Positions 44,364 to 53,629 are shown, counted from the first letter of the stretch. The stretch is 64,000 nt of DNA from Rothia nasimurium (GCF_928381705.1 NZ_CAKMSR010000007.1:62001-126000); one strand, 5' to 3'. The notes: generated by a model from the letters alone, not told the origin. Numbers and translations are program-made.

Positions 44364-47141
44364 TTAGCGCTGACGGCGGCGCAGCGTCAGGACGCCCGCT
44401 GTCAGGGCTGCGAGTCCAGCTAGGCCAAGACCGACCACCTGGGCACCGGTGGAGGCAAGCACCCCGCCACTTGCAGCAGGCTGGCTACCTGCAGGCTGGG
44501 CGGCAGGCTGGAAGCCCTGCTGGGTTCCGGCACCACCGTTCGGGGTATCCACCTGGACGCCGGGGGTCGCGGACTGGCTTGCCCCTGCAGTAGCGCCGGG
44601 GGTGGGAGCAGGCTGGCTGCTGGCGCTAGGAGCGGGGGTCGACTGGGGCGCAAAGACGGGCAGGCTGCTGGGGTCGGCACTCGGCACAGGGCTGGGCTGA
44701 CTGGTCGGCTCGACGCTGGGTTCAACAGTCGGTTCGACACTAGGTTCTACAGTCGGCTCAGGGCTGGGGGCATTCTCAGCTACAGCCAGGCAGTCGTCAA
44801 TCGCCGCGCCGCCTACAGCAAAGACCGCACGCTGGGTCTCGCTGCGGGCCGTGGTTCCATTGGGCAGCGGGGCGCTGTAGTAGACTTCGAAGCCGTAGAC
44901 GCCGGGAGTGGTAAAGACCCAGTTAGCGTGGGCGTGGGTGGCGAAGTCAATGTCGATGGTGGTGTCCTTGGCTGTGCCACCGGCGTGCAGGGTGACAGCA
45001 CCGGCGAAGTCCTGCTCGTAGACGCCGTAACTAGCGCCTTCGGGTACTTCAACCGGCACAAGGTGCAAGGTGGCAGGCCCGGCAAGCTGGGCGTAGTCAA
45101 CGTCCTGGGTGTTCCAGCCGGGCCAGAGAATACCGGCCTGCTGGGTCTGCGGCAGGCCGTAGAACTCGCTACCGGCATCGCCCAGGAAGTCCAGCTCGGG
45201 GGCCATCATCTGCTCCTGGCGGGCAAAGCGGGTGTTATCGCCCAGACCCAGCACCACGTCATTGAGAGATCGCTCAGCAGCTTCACGGGTGACAGCCCCG
45301 GTCTCGTCCTTCAGCGCCAGCTTCAGCGCCCCGCCTGCCAGGGAGGCCTTGATATCGACGTGCCCGTCGGTGAGCAGGTAGCGACCTTCAAGCTCAGGAG
45401 CCTTGCACTGGCGGGCATCGGGCAGGGGCTGGGCGGGGGTGGAAGGGCTGGTGGTAGGCTCAGGCTGAACCGGGGCGGACGGACTCGGGGCCGGAGTGCT
45501 GGGTGAAGGAGCAGGTGAGCTGGGCTCAGGGCTGGGCGCAGGCTGGCTAGGAGCTACCACGGGGTCGGTGAGTGTAAGGGAGCCGCTGGAGCTATATTCC
45601 TGGCCGGGCACATAGTCGCTGGTGACAGTGTGCCGGTCGGTGCGGGCGTCCATGTCGGGGTGGGGGGTGATATTGAAGATGGCATGGTAGCCCTTGAGCC
45701 AGCTGGCTGCGCTCAGGTAGCAGCTAGCGACCCCGTTGTCGATGTGGGCATAGCAGTTGGCGGCGCCCGAGGCGTCCTCGGCCCGGCGGAACATACCGCC
45801 TGAAACGTAGCCGCGCACGGTGGGGTCGGCAAATTTAATCTGTACCAGGTTGTACCCCTCATGGTCTGAGGGTTTGATGGTGACGGTGTAGTCGCCGCTG
45901 GTCAGGGCGTGGTGGCCGGTGGGGAGCACGGTGTTGCCGGGGTCAGCGGTGGGGGCGGGCCAGCGTCCTTCACCCGCATCTGAGCGCACGGACGCGCTCC
46001 CCCCGGGTGCGTAGGTCAGGGCGGGGGTGACCCACTTGGCGGCCTTGGCACCGGAAGCCGCCGCGGCGCCATCCGGAATAAAGACGCCCTGAATCTGAGA
46101 ATCTAGGGAACCCAGCATTTCTGACCAGGTGGCCTTACCGTTTTCAACACGCACGTCGGTGAGGAAGTAGCCCTGGTTGTAGAGAGTCAGGGTGCCCGAG
46201 ACGTCGGTGCGCCCGGCATCGAAGGTGATGTCGGTGAGGGAGTCGTCGCCGTCCTTTTCAGGGTTCGCCTTGGGAGCCAGGGTCAGACTGTAGTTTTCCC
46301 TGGTGAGGGCGGTAGTCAGGGCCCTGTTGTAGGCATCAATCAGGGGTGCCTCAGTTGCAACACCAGCGCCGTCTGCCGGGCGATTTCCGCCCACCTGCCA
46401 GACGGCGGTGGTGGGCTTAGATTCGATGGTTTGACCGTCAAGACCGCGGGCGACGGTGCGGTAGGTGACCTCGTAGCGGCCAGGGCGAGAGAAGGTGGTG
46501 AAGTTGTGGGTGTGGGCGCCGGGGGTGAGCACGGCCGACTGGAAATCGGGGTCGGTGGAGCTGAGCATGCGGCGCACGTCGTTGGGGAAGTAGTTGGAGC
46601 GGTAGGTGAACATCTCCATGACGCCGGGGCCGTTGACGTTCAACAGGTCGAGGGTAAAGGTGCCGTCGCGGAAGTTTTCAACGGGGATGTTGGTGTCTGC
46701 CCCGAAGCCAATCCAGGCCGGGTTGTGGTTGCCGTAGGGCAGGGAGGGGGCCATGTAGAGCTTGTCGCCGGGCCTGCCCAGGAAGCTAGCATTGGGCGAA
46801 TCGGGCACGGTGAAGATGTACTGGTTTTTGGCTTCAGCGCGGGCGGAGTAACCCTTGCCCAGCCAGAGAACCGACTGGTCAAAGGGCACGAGGGCGTCAT
46901 TTTTGTCGCCGTGGGGCATCTTGCCGTAGAGGCTAAAGCCGTTGTTTTCCCAGACGGTTTGCGGGGCGTCGATATGGGCCTGGGTGCCCACGATTTTGCC
47001 GTCGTCGGGCCCGGCAGTGGCGGGCAGGGCTGAGCCGACCAGGGTGGCGATGGCCAGGGCCGAGAGGGTTAGAGCGCGGTAAGGACGCCTGCGGGCAACT
47101 GGGCGCAGTGAGGGGGAGGACGCGGGTGCTTGGGTCTGCAT
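44364..47141 (-). CDS. Sortase-anchored surface protein of the anchored-repeat ABC system
   Basis: 925 residues from the ATG at 47141 (AGAAAGA upstream). Signal peptide ~1-43; a first repeat-like region with HTHNFTTFSRPGRYEV; a central unassigned domain around SWLKGYHAIFNITPH; a Ser/Pro linker; a canonical wall repeat (DFLGDAGSEFYGLPQTQQ, WPGWNTQ, HAHANWVFTTPGVYGF); a Pro/Ser/Val/Glu repeat spacer; then LASTG, a hydrophobic helix and RRRQR for class E-type sortase anchoring. It diverges from the transporter operon across a Fur-like box. Likely captures ligand at the surface. Confidence 0.88.
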   Translation of the reverse strand: MQTQAPASSPSLRPVARRRPYRALTLSALAIATLVGSALPATAGPDDGKIVGTQAHIDAPQTVWENNGFSLYGKMPHGDKNDALVPFDQSVLWLGKGYSARAEAKNQYIFTVPDSPNASFLGRPGDKLYMAPSLPYGNHNPAWIGFGADTNIPVENFRDGTFTLDLLNVNGPGVMEMFTYRSNYFPNDVRRMLSSTDPDFQSAVLTPGAHTHNFTTFSRPGRYEVTYRTVARGLDGQTIESKPTTAVWQVGGNRPADGAGVATEAPLIDAYNRALTTALTRENYSLTLAPKANPEKDGDDSLTDITFDAGRTDVSGTLTLYNQGYFLTDVRVENGKATWSEMLGSLDSQIQGVFIPDGAAAASGAKAAKWVTPALTYAPGGSASVRSDAGEGRWPAPTADPGNTVLPTGHHALTSGDYTVTIKPSDHEGYNLVQIKFADPTVRGYVSGGMFRRAEDASGAANCYAHIDNGVASCYLSAASWLKGYHAIFNITPHPDMDARTDRHTVTSDYVPGQEYSSSGSLTLTDPVVAPSQPAPSPEPSSPAPSPSTPAPSPSAPVQPEPTTSPSTPAQPLPDARQCKAPELEGRYLLTDGHVDIKASLAGGALKLALKDETGAVTREAAERSLNDVVLGLGDNTRFARQEQMMAPELDFLGDAGSEFYGLPQTQQAGILWPGWNTQDVDYAQLAGPATLHLVPVEVPEGASYGVYEQDFAGAVTLHAGGTAKDTTIDIDFATHAHANWVFTTPGVYGFEVYYSAPLPNGTTARSETQRAVFAVGGAAIDDCLAVAENAPSPEPTVEPSVEPTVEPSVEPTSQPSPVPSADPSSLPVFAPQSTPAPSASSQPAPTPGATAGASQSATPGVQVDTPNGGAGTQQGFQPAAQPAGSQPAASGGVLASTGAQVVGLGLAGLAALTAGVLTLRRRQR

Positions 47142-47197
47142 TGCGGTCTTTCTAGTGTGTGCGGGGTGGGTGGCGAGAAGCTCACCCATAAGTTGAG

Positions 47198-47210
47198 AAT
47201 GATTATCATT
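47198..47210. promoter_or_regulatory. Fur/Zur-like box AATGATTATCATT
   Basis: A perfect 6-1-6 inverted repeat inside GAGAATGATTATCATTAAA, between the divergent starts at 47141 and 47266. It resembles Fur-family (Zur, Fur) sites. Given the metal-type binding protein downstream, zinc- or iron-dependent repression of both directions is likely. Confidence 0.7.
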
Positions 47211-47265
47211 AAAGATATTCTATGTGTCGAGAAAAGCCAAACAACACACAGCTAGAAAGCACACC

Positions 47266-49362
47266 ATGTACCAGTTCCCCCGCGCCCTCTCGGTCGCAGC
47301 CCTTTCCGTGGCCCTGCTTGCAGGCCCCCTAGCAGCCTCACCCGCAGTAGCCGAACAGGGCGGCCCCGCCCCTGCCGCCAGCCAGGCAGCCCCCACCGCG
47401 AGCCAAGAAGCCGCGGCGCGCACCGTTCTCGCCGTCGAGCACACCGACGCCCTAGCTATGGCTCTAACCAACGGGCAGCTAGAACTCTTCACCTACGCCG
47501 ACCTGCCCGGCGCACCCCGCACCCGCCTTGACCCCGCCCAGACAGTCTTCAACCTGCAAGACCGTGCTGACACCAGGGTCAGCGTGCCCGCAGGGTTCGA
47601 TTTTTTGGGTGCCGAGGGGTCAACCATCTGGCTGGCACCCCAGACCCAGGTAGCCGGGGTGCTCTGGCCCGGCTGGAATACCGAGGGGATCCACCCCGGT
47701 GAGTTAGCCGGCGACAAACTGACCCTAGAACTCGTAAAAACCAAGGCCCCCGAAGGCGGTGCGGTCGAGGTCTTCCAGTCCTCCCCCTTCGGCACCGAAC
47801 GGGTCTTTAGCTCCCGCGAGAAACTGCCCGCCCTGCAACAGCCGGTTGGTTCCCACGTACACGCCAACTGGGCTTTCACCGCCACCGGAACCTACGAGCT
47901 CACCTTCCGCGCCAGCGCCACCCGGGCGGACGGCACCCCCGTCAGCACCGAGCAGACCTACACCTTTGTGGTAGGGCAGCTCCCCGCCGAACTGGGCGGC
48001 CCAACCGAGGCAACCCAGCCGACCGCCACCCCCTCCCCCAGCACGGCACCCGAGACACCTTCATCTACTAGCCCCAAACCCAGCGCACCCGCACCGGTAG
48101 AGACAACCGAAGCACCGGCGTCCGCACCGGCAGCACCAAGCTACGCTCCCTTCAACCCGGCACCGGCCCCCGGCGGTAGCCAGGAAAGCGCCAGCACCCA
48201 GACCAGCCAGCAGCATGCAGCCCCGGCGGCGGGAAGCAGCAACCAGGTTCACCGAGCACCGACCGCCCAGAATCCAGCTCAGCAGCACCCCGCCCAGCAG
48301 CACTCAGCGGCAGGCGGTAGCGGGGGCGCCGCGCCCCAGCAGTGCCTGGTCACCGAGGAACTGGTCAAACCTGCCGAGCAGGCTCAGCAGGGTGAGGCAG
48401 GTACGGCTAACCGGGCGTCCGCGCGCACCCTGGACAAGCCCGCCTTCACCATTCAAAAAGCCGTTAATACAAGCACCAGCAAGGCCACCAGCGGCCACTT
48501 TGATTTTGGTGCGGTCCTGAGCGGCGGTAACCTCTCAGCCCAGGTCAAGGACGACCGCACCTCCCCTGCCACCTGGAAGCAGCCAGGTGCCCTCACTTTT
48601 GTGCTGGGTGACGGCGCAAAGACCACCATGCCCGGCGGCATGGACCATATCGCCCCGGCGGGGGCCGAGGTCTACCTGATCGGGGCAACCCAGCAGGCCA
48701 CCGTGCCCTGGGTCGGCTGGAACACACAGAACCCCGAACTGGTTGCCCAGGCCTCCGGCCCGGCCACCCTCACCCTGACCGATTTGCAGGGTCCGGGTAG
48801 GCTGTCGGTTTTCCTCTCGGGCAACTTTGGCTCAGCTGGAACCACCGTCTTCAACGGGGTAGGTGACTCCTTCTCGGTACCGCTCAATACTCACCAGCAC
48901 GCCAACTGGGTCTTCACTGCCCCCGGTGCTTACTCTGCAACCCTCACCTGGACGGTGCCGCTCAAGAGCGGCGGGCAGGCAACAGCTAGCGGAACCTTGA
49001 ATTTTGAGGTGGGCGATATGGCCCAGTCCCAACAGCAGACCCAGCAGCAGGACGCCGGTAGCGGCTCTAGCTCCAAGGCCCCCGCAGGTGGTGGGCAGGG
49101 CTCTGTCGATAGCGCCACCGGCCTGGTCACGCGACCCGACGGCTCCCAGGTGCGCATTGTGGGCAAGACCGCCGACGGGCGCGACTGCACCCTGAGCGAG
49201 GACGAACTCGCCAAGGCCCAGCAGGCCTCAGCCCGAGGCGAGCTGGCCTACACCGGCACCTCATCGACTGGCACCCTCGCCGCAGCCGGTGGCCTGGCCC
49301 TGCTGGCCGGGGCGGGCGTCCTGCTCTTTGTTCGTCGTCGCTCTGCCCGCCGTGCAGCGTAA
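47266..49362 (+). CDS. Sortase-anchored wall protein with two transporter-associated repeats
   Basis: 698 residues from the ATG at 47266 (AGAAAG upstream). Signal peptide ~1-30. Repeat 1 (~45-235): GFDFLGAEGSTIWLAPQTQ, WPGWNT and HVHANWAFTATGTYEL. A long Pro/Ser/Thr/Gln-rich linker (~240-380). Repeat 2 (~400-580): WVGWNTQNPE and HQHANWVFTAPGAYSA. The C-terminus has LAYTG, a hydrophobic helix and RRRSARR, so it is cell-wall linked. First gene of a six-gene run with the binding protein, ATPase and permease. Confidence 0.9.
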   Translation: MYQFPRALSVAALSVALLAGPLAASPAVAEQGGPAPAASQAAPTASQEAAARTVLAVEHTDALAMALTNGQLELFTYADLPGAPRTRLDPAQTVFNLQDRADTRVSVPAGFDFLGAEGSTIWLAPQTQVAGVLWPGWNTEGIHPGELAGDKLTLELVKTKAPEGGAVEVFQSSPFGTERVFSSREKLPALQQPVGSHVHANWAFTATGTYELTFRASATRADGTPVSTEQTYTFVVGQLPAELGGPTEATQPTATPSPSTAPETPSSTSPKPSAPAPVETTEAPASAPAAPSYAPFNPAPAPGGSQESASTQTSQQHAAPAAGSSNQVHRAPTAQNPAQQHPAQQHSAAGGSGGAAPQQCLVTEELVKPAEQAQQGEAGTANRASARTLDKPAFTIQKAVNTSTSKATSGHFDFGAVLSGGNLSAQVKDDRTSPATWKQPGALTFVLGDGAKTTMPGGMDHIAPAGAEVYLIGATQQATVPWVGWNTQNPELVAQASGPATLTLTDLQGPGRLSVFLSGNFGSAGTTVFNGVGDSFSVPLNTHQHANWVFTAPGAYSATLTWTVPLKSGGQATASGTLNFEVGDMAQSQQQTQQQDAGSGSSSKAPAGGGQGSVDSATGLVTRPDGSQVRIVGKTADGRDCTLSEDELAKAQQASARGELAYTGTSSTGTLAAAGGLALLAGAGVLLFVRRRSARRAA

Positions 49363-50926
49363 CCGTTTTCGCCGCTTCGCCCCTCTCCTACTGACCGCTC
49401 TGCTGGCCCTCACCGGCTGTGGCGGTGCAGGGGAGCGGGGCCAGGAGGGCCTGCAGGTGGTAGCATCCACCCCCATTGTGGCCGACCTGGCCTCGGCCGT
49501 TGCCGGGGACAGGGCCCAGGTGACCTCGCTGGTTCCCGCCGGGGCTGACCCCCACACCTACGAGCCCTCCCTGCGCGACGTTCGCGACGTAGCCTACGCC
49601 GATGTAGCCTTCACCAACGGCCTGCTGCTAGAACAGCAGAAGCTGGTGCGCACGGTCGACGCCAACCTGCCTGAGGGGGCGCTCTCGGTGGCGGTTGCCG
49701 AAGAGATTGAGAGCTACGGAGGCAGCCTGATTCCGATTGTTGAGGACGCCTCCCTCGACTCCATCTGGCTGGGCCTGCGCACCTCTGGCGCCCCGCGCGA
49801 TGCCGACCTGGGTCGTGACGCCTCGGTCACATTCAGGGCCACTGCTGCCAGCGGGCCGGGCCAGCTCGCCGCCTTTATTACCGGAACCTTCGGGTCGGTT
49901 GAGAAGGTAGCGGACTCCGGCGCGGACGGCGGCACACAGGCGGGAAACCTGGGGGAAACCTCCCTACCCCTTCAGGCCCATACCCATCTTTCATGGGCAT
50001 ATACCCAGCCGGGCATATACTCCCTGGAGCTTGAAGCCCAGGCCCGCGGCGCTGACGGCGCGGCCCTGGACGGCCTCACCGACGTCCGCCCAACCACCGT
50101 GCACTTTGCCGTCGGCGTCTCCCCCGACGCCCAGGCACGCGCCCTACAGGAGGCCACCGGCCAGCCCGTCACCGTCCTCGATGCCGGGCATGCCGACCTC
50201 ACCGCCCAGCTCGACACCGGCCGCCTGGTGATTCGCACCGATTCCGACGGGCAGGTCACCGAGCACGACCCCGCCAGCACCGTCATTGCGGTACCCTCCC
50301 GCACCCTGCAGGAACTCCCTACCGGGCCCCAGTACCGCTTCCTCGGCAAGCCCGGCGACCAGGTCTACCTGCTGGCCCAGGCGGTGCTGGGCAAGCACGT
50401 CCACGGCGAAATCGACCCCCACATCTGGCACTCGGTACCCAACGCCATGGCCGCAGCCCAGCTCATACGCGACACCCTCACCGCCGCCGACCCCGCCGGG
50501 GCCGCCACCTACCGGGCCAACACCGAAGCCCTGCTCACCGAACTGGCAGACACCGACCGGGAACTCCACCGCATCTACGGCCAGCTCCCCGACGCTGCTA
50601 AGAACCTGGTCACCACCCACGACGGTTACCGCTACCTCGCCTCAACCTACGGGCTCACCGTCGCCGGCTACGTCTCCCCCGGCGCGGGCGTAGAACCCAG
50701 CATCCAGCAGCGCGAGCGCCTGCGCCGCACCATCGACGACCTAGCCGTACCCGCCCTCTACACCGAGCGCGGGTCAATGAACAGGACGCCGGTGCTCCAA
50801 CAGGTAGGCAAGGAGGCCGGGGTGCGGGTCTGCGAACTCTACTCCGACTCCCTCGATGCAGATGCCCCCAGGTACTCCCAAATGATGCTGGCCAACGCGC
50901 AGGCCATTACCGACTGTTCCACCTAA
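49352..50926 (+). CDS. Anchored-repeat ABC transporter substrate-binding lipoprotein (TroA/ZnuA-like)
   Basis: 524 residues from a GTG that overlaps the previous gene by 11 bp; lipobox LTGC (C23). The TroA-type metal site is complete: H68 (DPHTYEPS), H357 (DPHIWHS), H423 (THDGYRY) and E472 (YTERGS). About 200 residues are inserted between the first and second ligands and contain the wall-repeat domain, but with its second half (IWLGLR, GPG, HTHLSWAYTQPGIY) before its first half (GHADL, FLGKPGDQVYLL). It probably receives zinc, manganese or iron from the wall proteins. Confidence 0.92.
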   Translation: MQRNRFRRFAPLLLTALLALTGCGGAGERGQEGLQVVASTPIVADLASAVAGDRAQVTSLVPAGADPHTYEPSLRDVRDVAYADVAFTNGLLLEQQKLVRTVDANLPEGALSVAVAEEIESYGGSLIPIVEDASLDSIWLGLRTSGAPRDADLGRDASVTFRATAASGPGQLAAFITGTFGSVEKVADSGADGGTQAGNLGETSLPLQAHTHLSWAYTQPGIYSLELEAQARGADGAALDGLTDVRPTTVHFAVGVSPDAQARALQEATGQPVTVLDAGHADLTAQLDTGRLVIRTDSDGQVTEHDPASTVIAVPSRTLQELPTGPQYRFLGKPGDQVYLLAQAVLGKHVHGEIDPHIWHSVPNAMAAAQLIRDTLTAADPAGAATYRANTEALLTELADTDRELHRIYGQLPDAAKNLVTTHDGYRYLASTYGLTVAGYVSPGAGVEPSIQQRERLRRTIDDLAVPALYTERGSMNRTPVLQQVGKEAGVRVCELYSDSLDADAPRYSQMMLANAQAITDCST

Positions 50927-50939
50927 CCCAAGGATTTCC

Positions 50940-51980
50940 ATGAAAATCTCTCCCCGATTCACTACCGCCCTGGCCCTGGCAGCCCTGCTGGTGCCGGCGT
51001 CCGCGCTGACCCCCGCAGCCTACGCGGCCGAAGAGAACAAGAGCGCCGAAGAGCGCGCCCTGGAACAGACCCTCTCGCCCGACGAGCCGGTCGTCAGCGG
51101 CCAGCACGAGATTGCTGCCGGGCACGTTGATATGGGCCCGGCCTTCGTTGAGGGCTCCTGGGAGCTCATGTTCCGCGACGATTCAACTGCCGAGCCGGTC
51201 TGGCGCGACCCTGCCGACGTGGTGCTGCGCGGCGATGACACCGCCATGATGGCCGTACCCGATGACCCCCGCTACTCCTTTGTGCAGGCCTCCCCCGGGG
51301 AGCAGGTCTACGTGATTCCGCAGACCGAGCTGGCCGGGGTGGTCTGGCCCGGCTGGAACACCCAGAACCCCCAGGTGGTGGAGCGCCTGGGTCGCGGCGT
51401 CACCTTCACCCTTGAGGCGGTAGAGGGCCCCGGCGGGTTCTCCATGTACCTGGAAAACGGCACCTTCGGGGCGCCGGAAGTGCTGTGGACCTCCGACAGC
51501 ACCGACCCCCAGGACATCTTCGTTGAACCCAACGTGCACACCCACGCCAACTGGGTCTTCACCGCCCCCGGCGCCTACTACCTGACCGTGCGCGCCCACG
51601 CTGAACTGGCCGACGGCACCGTCGTCAGCGACACCGCCCGCCTGCTCTTCGCCGTCGGCTCGACCGTGAGTAACGAGCAGGTCTTTGCCGGGGCGGACGC
51701 CCTCGGTGCGGTTGACGAGGGCAGCTCAGGGGGCGAGAGCCAGGGGGAAGACCAGGACGCGAGCGCCCAGGCGACCGAGGCAACCTCCACCGCTGCGGCA
51801 GCTGGCGATTCAAGCACCAGCAGTGAAGCAGAGAACAGCGACTCAACCCTACCGATTGGCCTCATGGCCGGTGGTGGCGCGCTACTTCTGGCCCTCACCG
51901 TCGGTGGTGTTCTCCTAGCCCGTCGCTCCGCAGCCGCTAAGGCTGAAGCCTTCGAGCAGTCCACCGGGGGCCGCGCATGA
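50940..51980 (+). CDS. Membrane-anchored repeat protein of the ABC system
   Basis: 346 residues with AAGGA before the ATG. Signal peptide ~1-30, one complete wall repeat (~58-245: GHVDM, WPGWNTQNPQ, GPGGFSMYLENGTFG, HTHANWVFTAPGAYYL), an acidic Ser/Glu/Ala linker, one C-terminal transmembrane helix (~300-325) and a basic start to the tail. There is no LxxTG motif, so it stays in the membrane, between the wall proteins and the importer. Overlaps the ATPase start by 4 bp. Confidence 0.88.
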   Translation: MKISPRFTTALALAALLVPASALTPAAYAAEENKSAEERALEQTLSPDEPVVSGQHEIAAGHVDMGPAFVEGSWELMFRDDSTAEPVWRDPADVVLRGDDTAMMAVPDDPRYSFVQASPGEQVYVIPQTELAGVVWPGWNTQNPQVVERLGRGVTFTLEAVEGPGGFSMYLENGTFGAPEVLWTSDSTDPQDIFVEPNVHTHANWVFTAPGAYYLTVRAHAELADGTVVSDTARLLFAVGSTVSNEQVFAGADALGAVDEGSSGGESQGEDQDASAQATEATSTAAAAGDSSTSSEAENSDSTLPIGLMAGGGALLLALTVGGVLLARRSAAAKAEAFEQSTGGRA

Positions 51981-52756
51981 CCACCACCTCACCTACCCTC
52001 ACCCGAGAAACCGGTGCAGAGGCATCCGCCCCCACCGTCACCATCACCGACCTACACGCAGGCTACCCGGGGCGGCCCGTCCTCACCAGCCTCAACCTAA
52101 CCCTGCACCCCGGCGAATTCGTCGGGCTCATCGGGGCAAACGGCGCAGGCAAAACCACCCTGCTGCGCTCCCTGCTCGGGCTTGTGCCTACCAGTAAAGG
52201 GCGTATCGATATTCTCGATGAACCGCCCCTCAAAGCCCGCGCCCACATCGGCTACGTACCCCAAAAGCACCTCTTCCAGTGGGACTTCCCCATTACCGTT
52301 GAAAACGCCGTCATGAGCGGGCGCACCCGCGCCATCGGCTGGTTCCGCCGCCCCCGCCGCACCGACTGGCAGGCGGTCTACTCCGCCCTCGACAAGGCAG
52401 AGCTGACCGACCTCAAAGACCGCCCCGTGGGCGAACTCTCCGGCGGGCAAAAGCAGCGAGTCCTGCTGGCCCGCGCCCTGGCGTCCGCACCCAAGCTCCT
52501 GCTTCTCGACGAGCCCTTCACCGGCGTGGACGCCCCCACCCAGGACTCCCTCAACCGCCTCTACCGGGCACTAGCCGCCGAGGGGATGACCATTCTGATG
52601 TCCACCCACGACATGATCGCCGCCCGCACCTGGTGCACCCGCATCGTCGGGGTGCGCGGCCACCTCGCCGTGGACGCCCCCGCCCAGCAGCACAGCATCG
52701 AAGAACTCTACGCCTTCCTGCACGGCCAGCACGAAGGGTGTGAACGAGCCCTATGA
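51977..52756 (+). CDS. Metal-type ABC transporter ATPase (anchored-repeat system)
   Basis: 259 residues: Walker A GANGAGKTT (~53-61), Q-loop in YVPQKHLFQW, signature LSGGQKQR, Walker B LLLLDEPF and switch His in MSTHDM. Similar to ZnuC/MntA-type ATPases that pair with TroA-like binding proteins. Translationally coupled on both sides by 4-bp overlaps. Confidence 0.94.
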   Translation: MTTTSPTLTRETGAEASAPTVTITDLHAGYPGRPVLTSLNLTLHPGEFVGLIGANGAGKTTLLRSLLGLVPTSKGRIDILDEPPLKARAHIGYVPQKHLFQWDFPITVENAVMSGRTRAIGWFRRPRRTDWQAVYSALDKAELTDLKDRPVGELSGGQKQRVLLARALASAPKLLLLDEPFTGVDAPTQDSLNRLYRALAAEGMTILMSTHDMIAARTWCTRIVGVRGHLAVDAPAQQHSIEELYAFLHGQHEGCERAL

Positions 52757-53604
52757 TTACTCCCTACGAATTTATCCAAGACCTTTTCAACCCCAACCTG
52801 GCCTTCCTGGCGCGGGCGCTGGCGGCGGTCGTGATTGCCTCCCTGATTACCGGGCTGGTGGGCTGCCATGTGGTCATGCGCGGCATGGTCTTCATCGGTG
52901 ACGCTGTTGCCCACTCGGTCTTCCCCGGCCTGGCGGTGGCCTTTGTGGTTGGCGGGTCGCTGGTAGTGGGCGGCCTGGTGGCGGGCGTCATCACCGCTAT
53001 TCTGGTGGCGATTTTTAGCCAGAACCAGAAGCTCAAAGAGGACTCGGTCATCGGTATTTTCTTTGCCGGTTCCTTCGCCCTGGGTATCACCATCATTTCC
53101 CTGGCCCCGGGCTACTCGGGGTCGGTGCAGGATTTTTTGTTCGGTTCCATCGTGGGTATTTCGGGGGCGGACGTCGCCCAGGCAGCGGCCATTGCTGCTG
53201 TGCTGGCACTTGTGCTGGGGCTCTTCCATAAAGAGATTGTGGCGGTATCACTCGATAAGGAGAGCGCCAAAGCTGCGGGTCTGCCGGTGCTAGCCCTGGA
53301 TATTTTGCTCTACGTGGTGGTTACCGTGTCTGTTGTGATCTCCCTTCAAACCCTGGGCAATGTGCTGGTGTTGGCCCTGCTGGTGGTTCCGGCGGCGAGC
53401 GCCCGCCTACTCTGCTCTACTCTGGGGCGCATGATGGTCTTTGCACCGGCCTTCGGGGCGGTGACATCCACGGTGGGGCTTTACCTTTCCTGGGCCTTTA
53501 ACCTGCCCACCGGCGGCGTCATCGTGCTGACCATGATTGCCGGGTTCCTGCTCTGCTGGGCGGCCCGCGGGCGGTTCCCCCTGAAAAGTGCAACTTCCCG
53601 TTAA
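52753..53604 (+). CDS. Metal-type ABC transporter permease (ABC-3 family)
   Basis: 283 residues with eight or nine hydrophobic helices. ABC-3 (ZnuB/MntB) features are present: LVGCHVVMRGMVFIGDAVAHSV with the conserved GDAVAHS, and the LQTLGNVLVLALLVVPAASA segment. Last gene of the anchored-repeat operon. Its stop lies inside the terminator hairpin at 53583. Confidence 0.94.
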   Translation: MITPYEFIQDLFNPNLAFLARALAAVVIASLITGLVGCHVVMRGMVFIGDAVAHSVFPGLAVAFVVGGSLVVGGLVAGVITAILVAIFSQNQKLKEDSVIGIFFAGSFALGITIISLAPGYSGSVQDFLFGSIVGISGADVAQAAAIAAVLALVLGLFHKEIVAVSLDKESAKAAGLPVLALDILLYVVVTVSVVISLQTLGNVLVLALLVVPAASARLLCSTLGRMMVFAPAFGAVTSTVGLYLSWAFNLPTGGVIVLTMIAGFLLCWAARGRFPLKSATSR

Positions 53605-53629
53605 AAAGTGACAGGCATGTGCACTTTTC
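53583..53629 (+). terminator. Hairpin closing the anchored-repeat operon
   Basis: 10-bp arms GAAAAGTGCA (53583-53592) and TGCACTTTTC (53620-53629). It overlaps the permease 3' end and shares its 18-base start with 44296-44313. Confidence 0.6.

Noticed and set aside
46431-47033. Plus-strand frame opposite the 925-residue wall protein
   Set aside because: Val/Gly-rich shadow frame; the minus strand encodes the recognisable protein.
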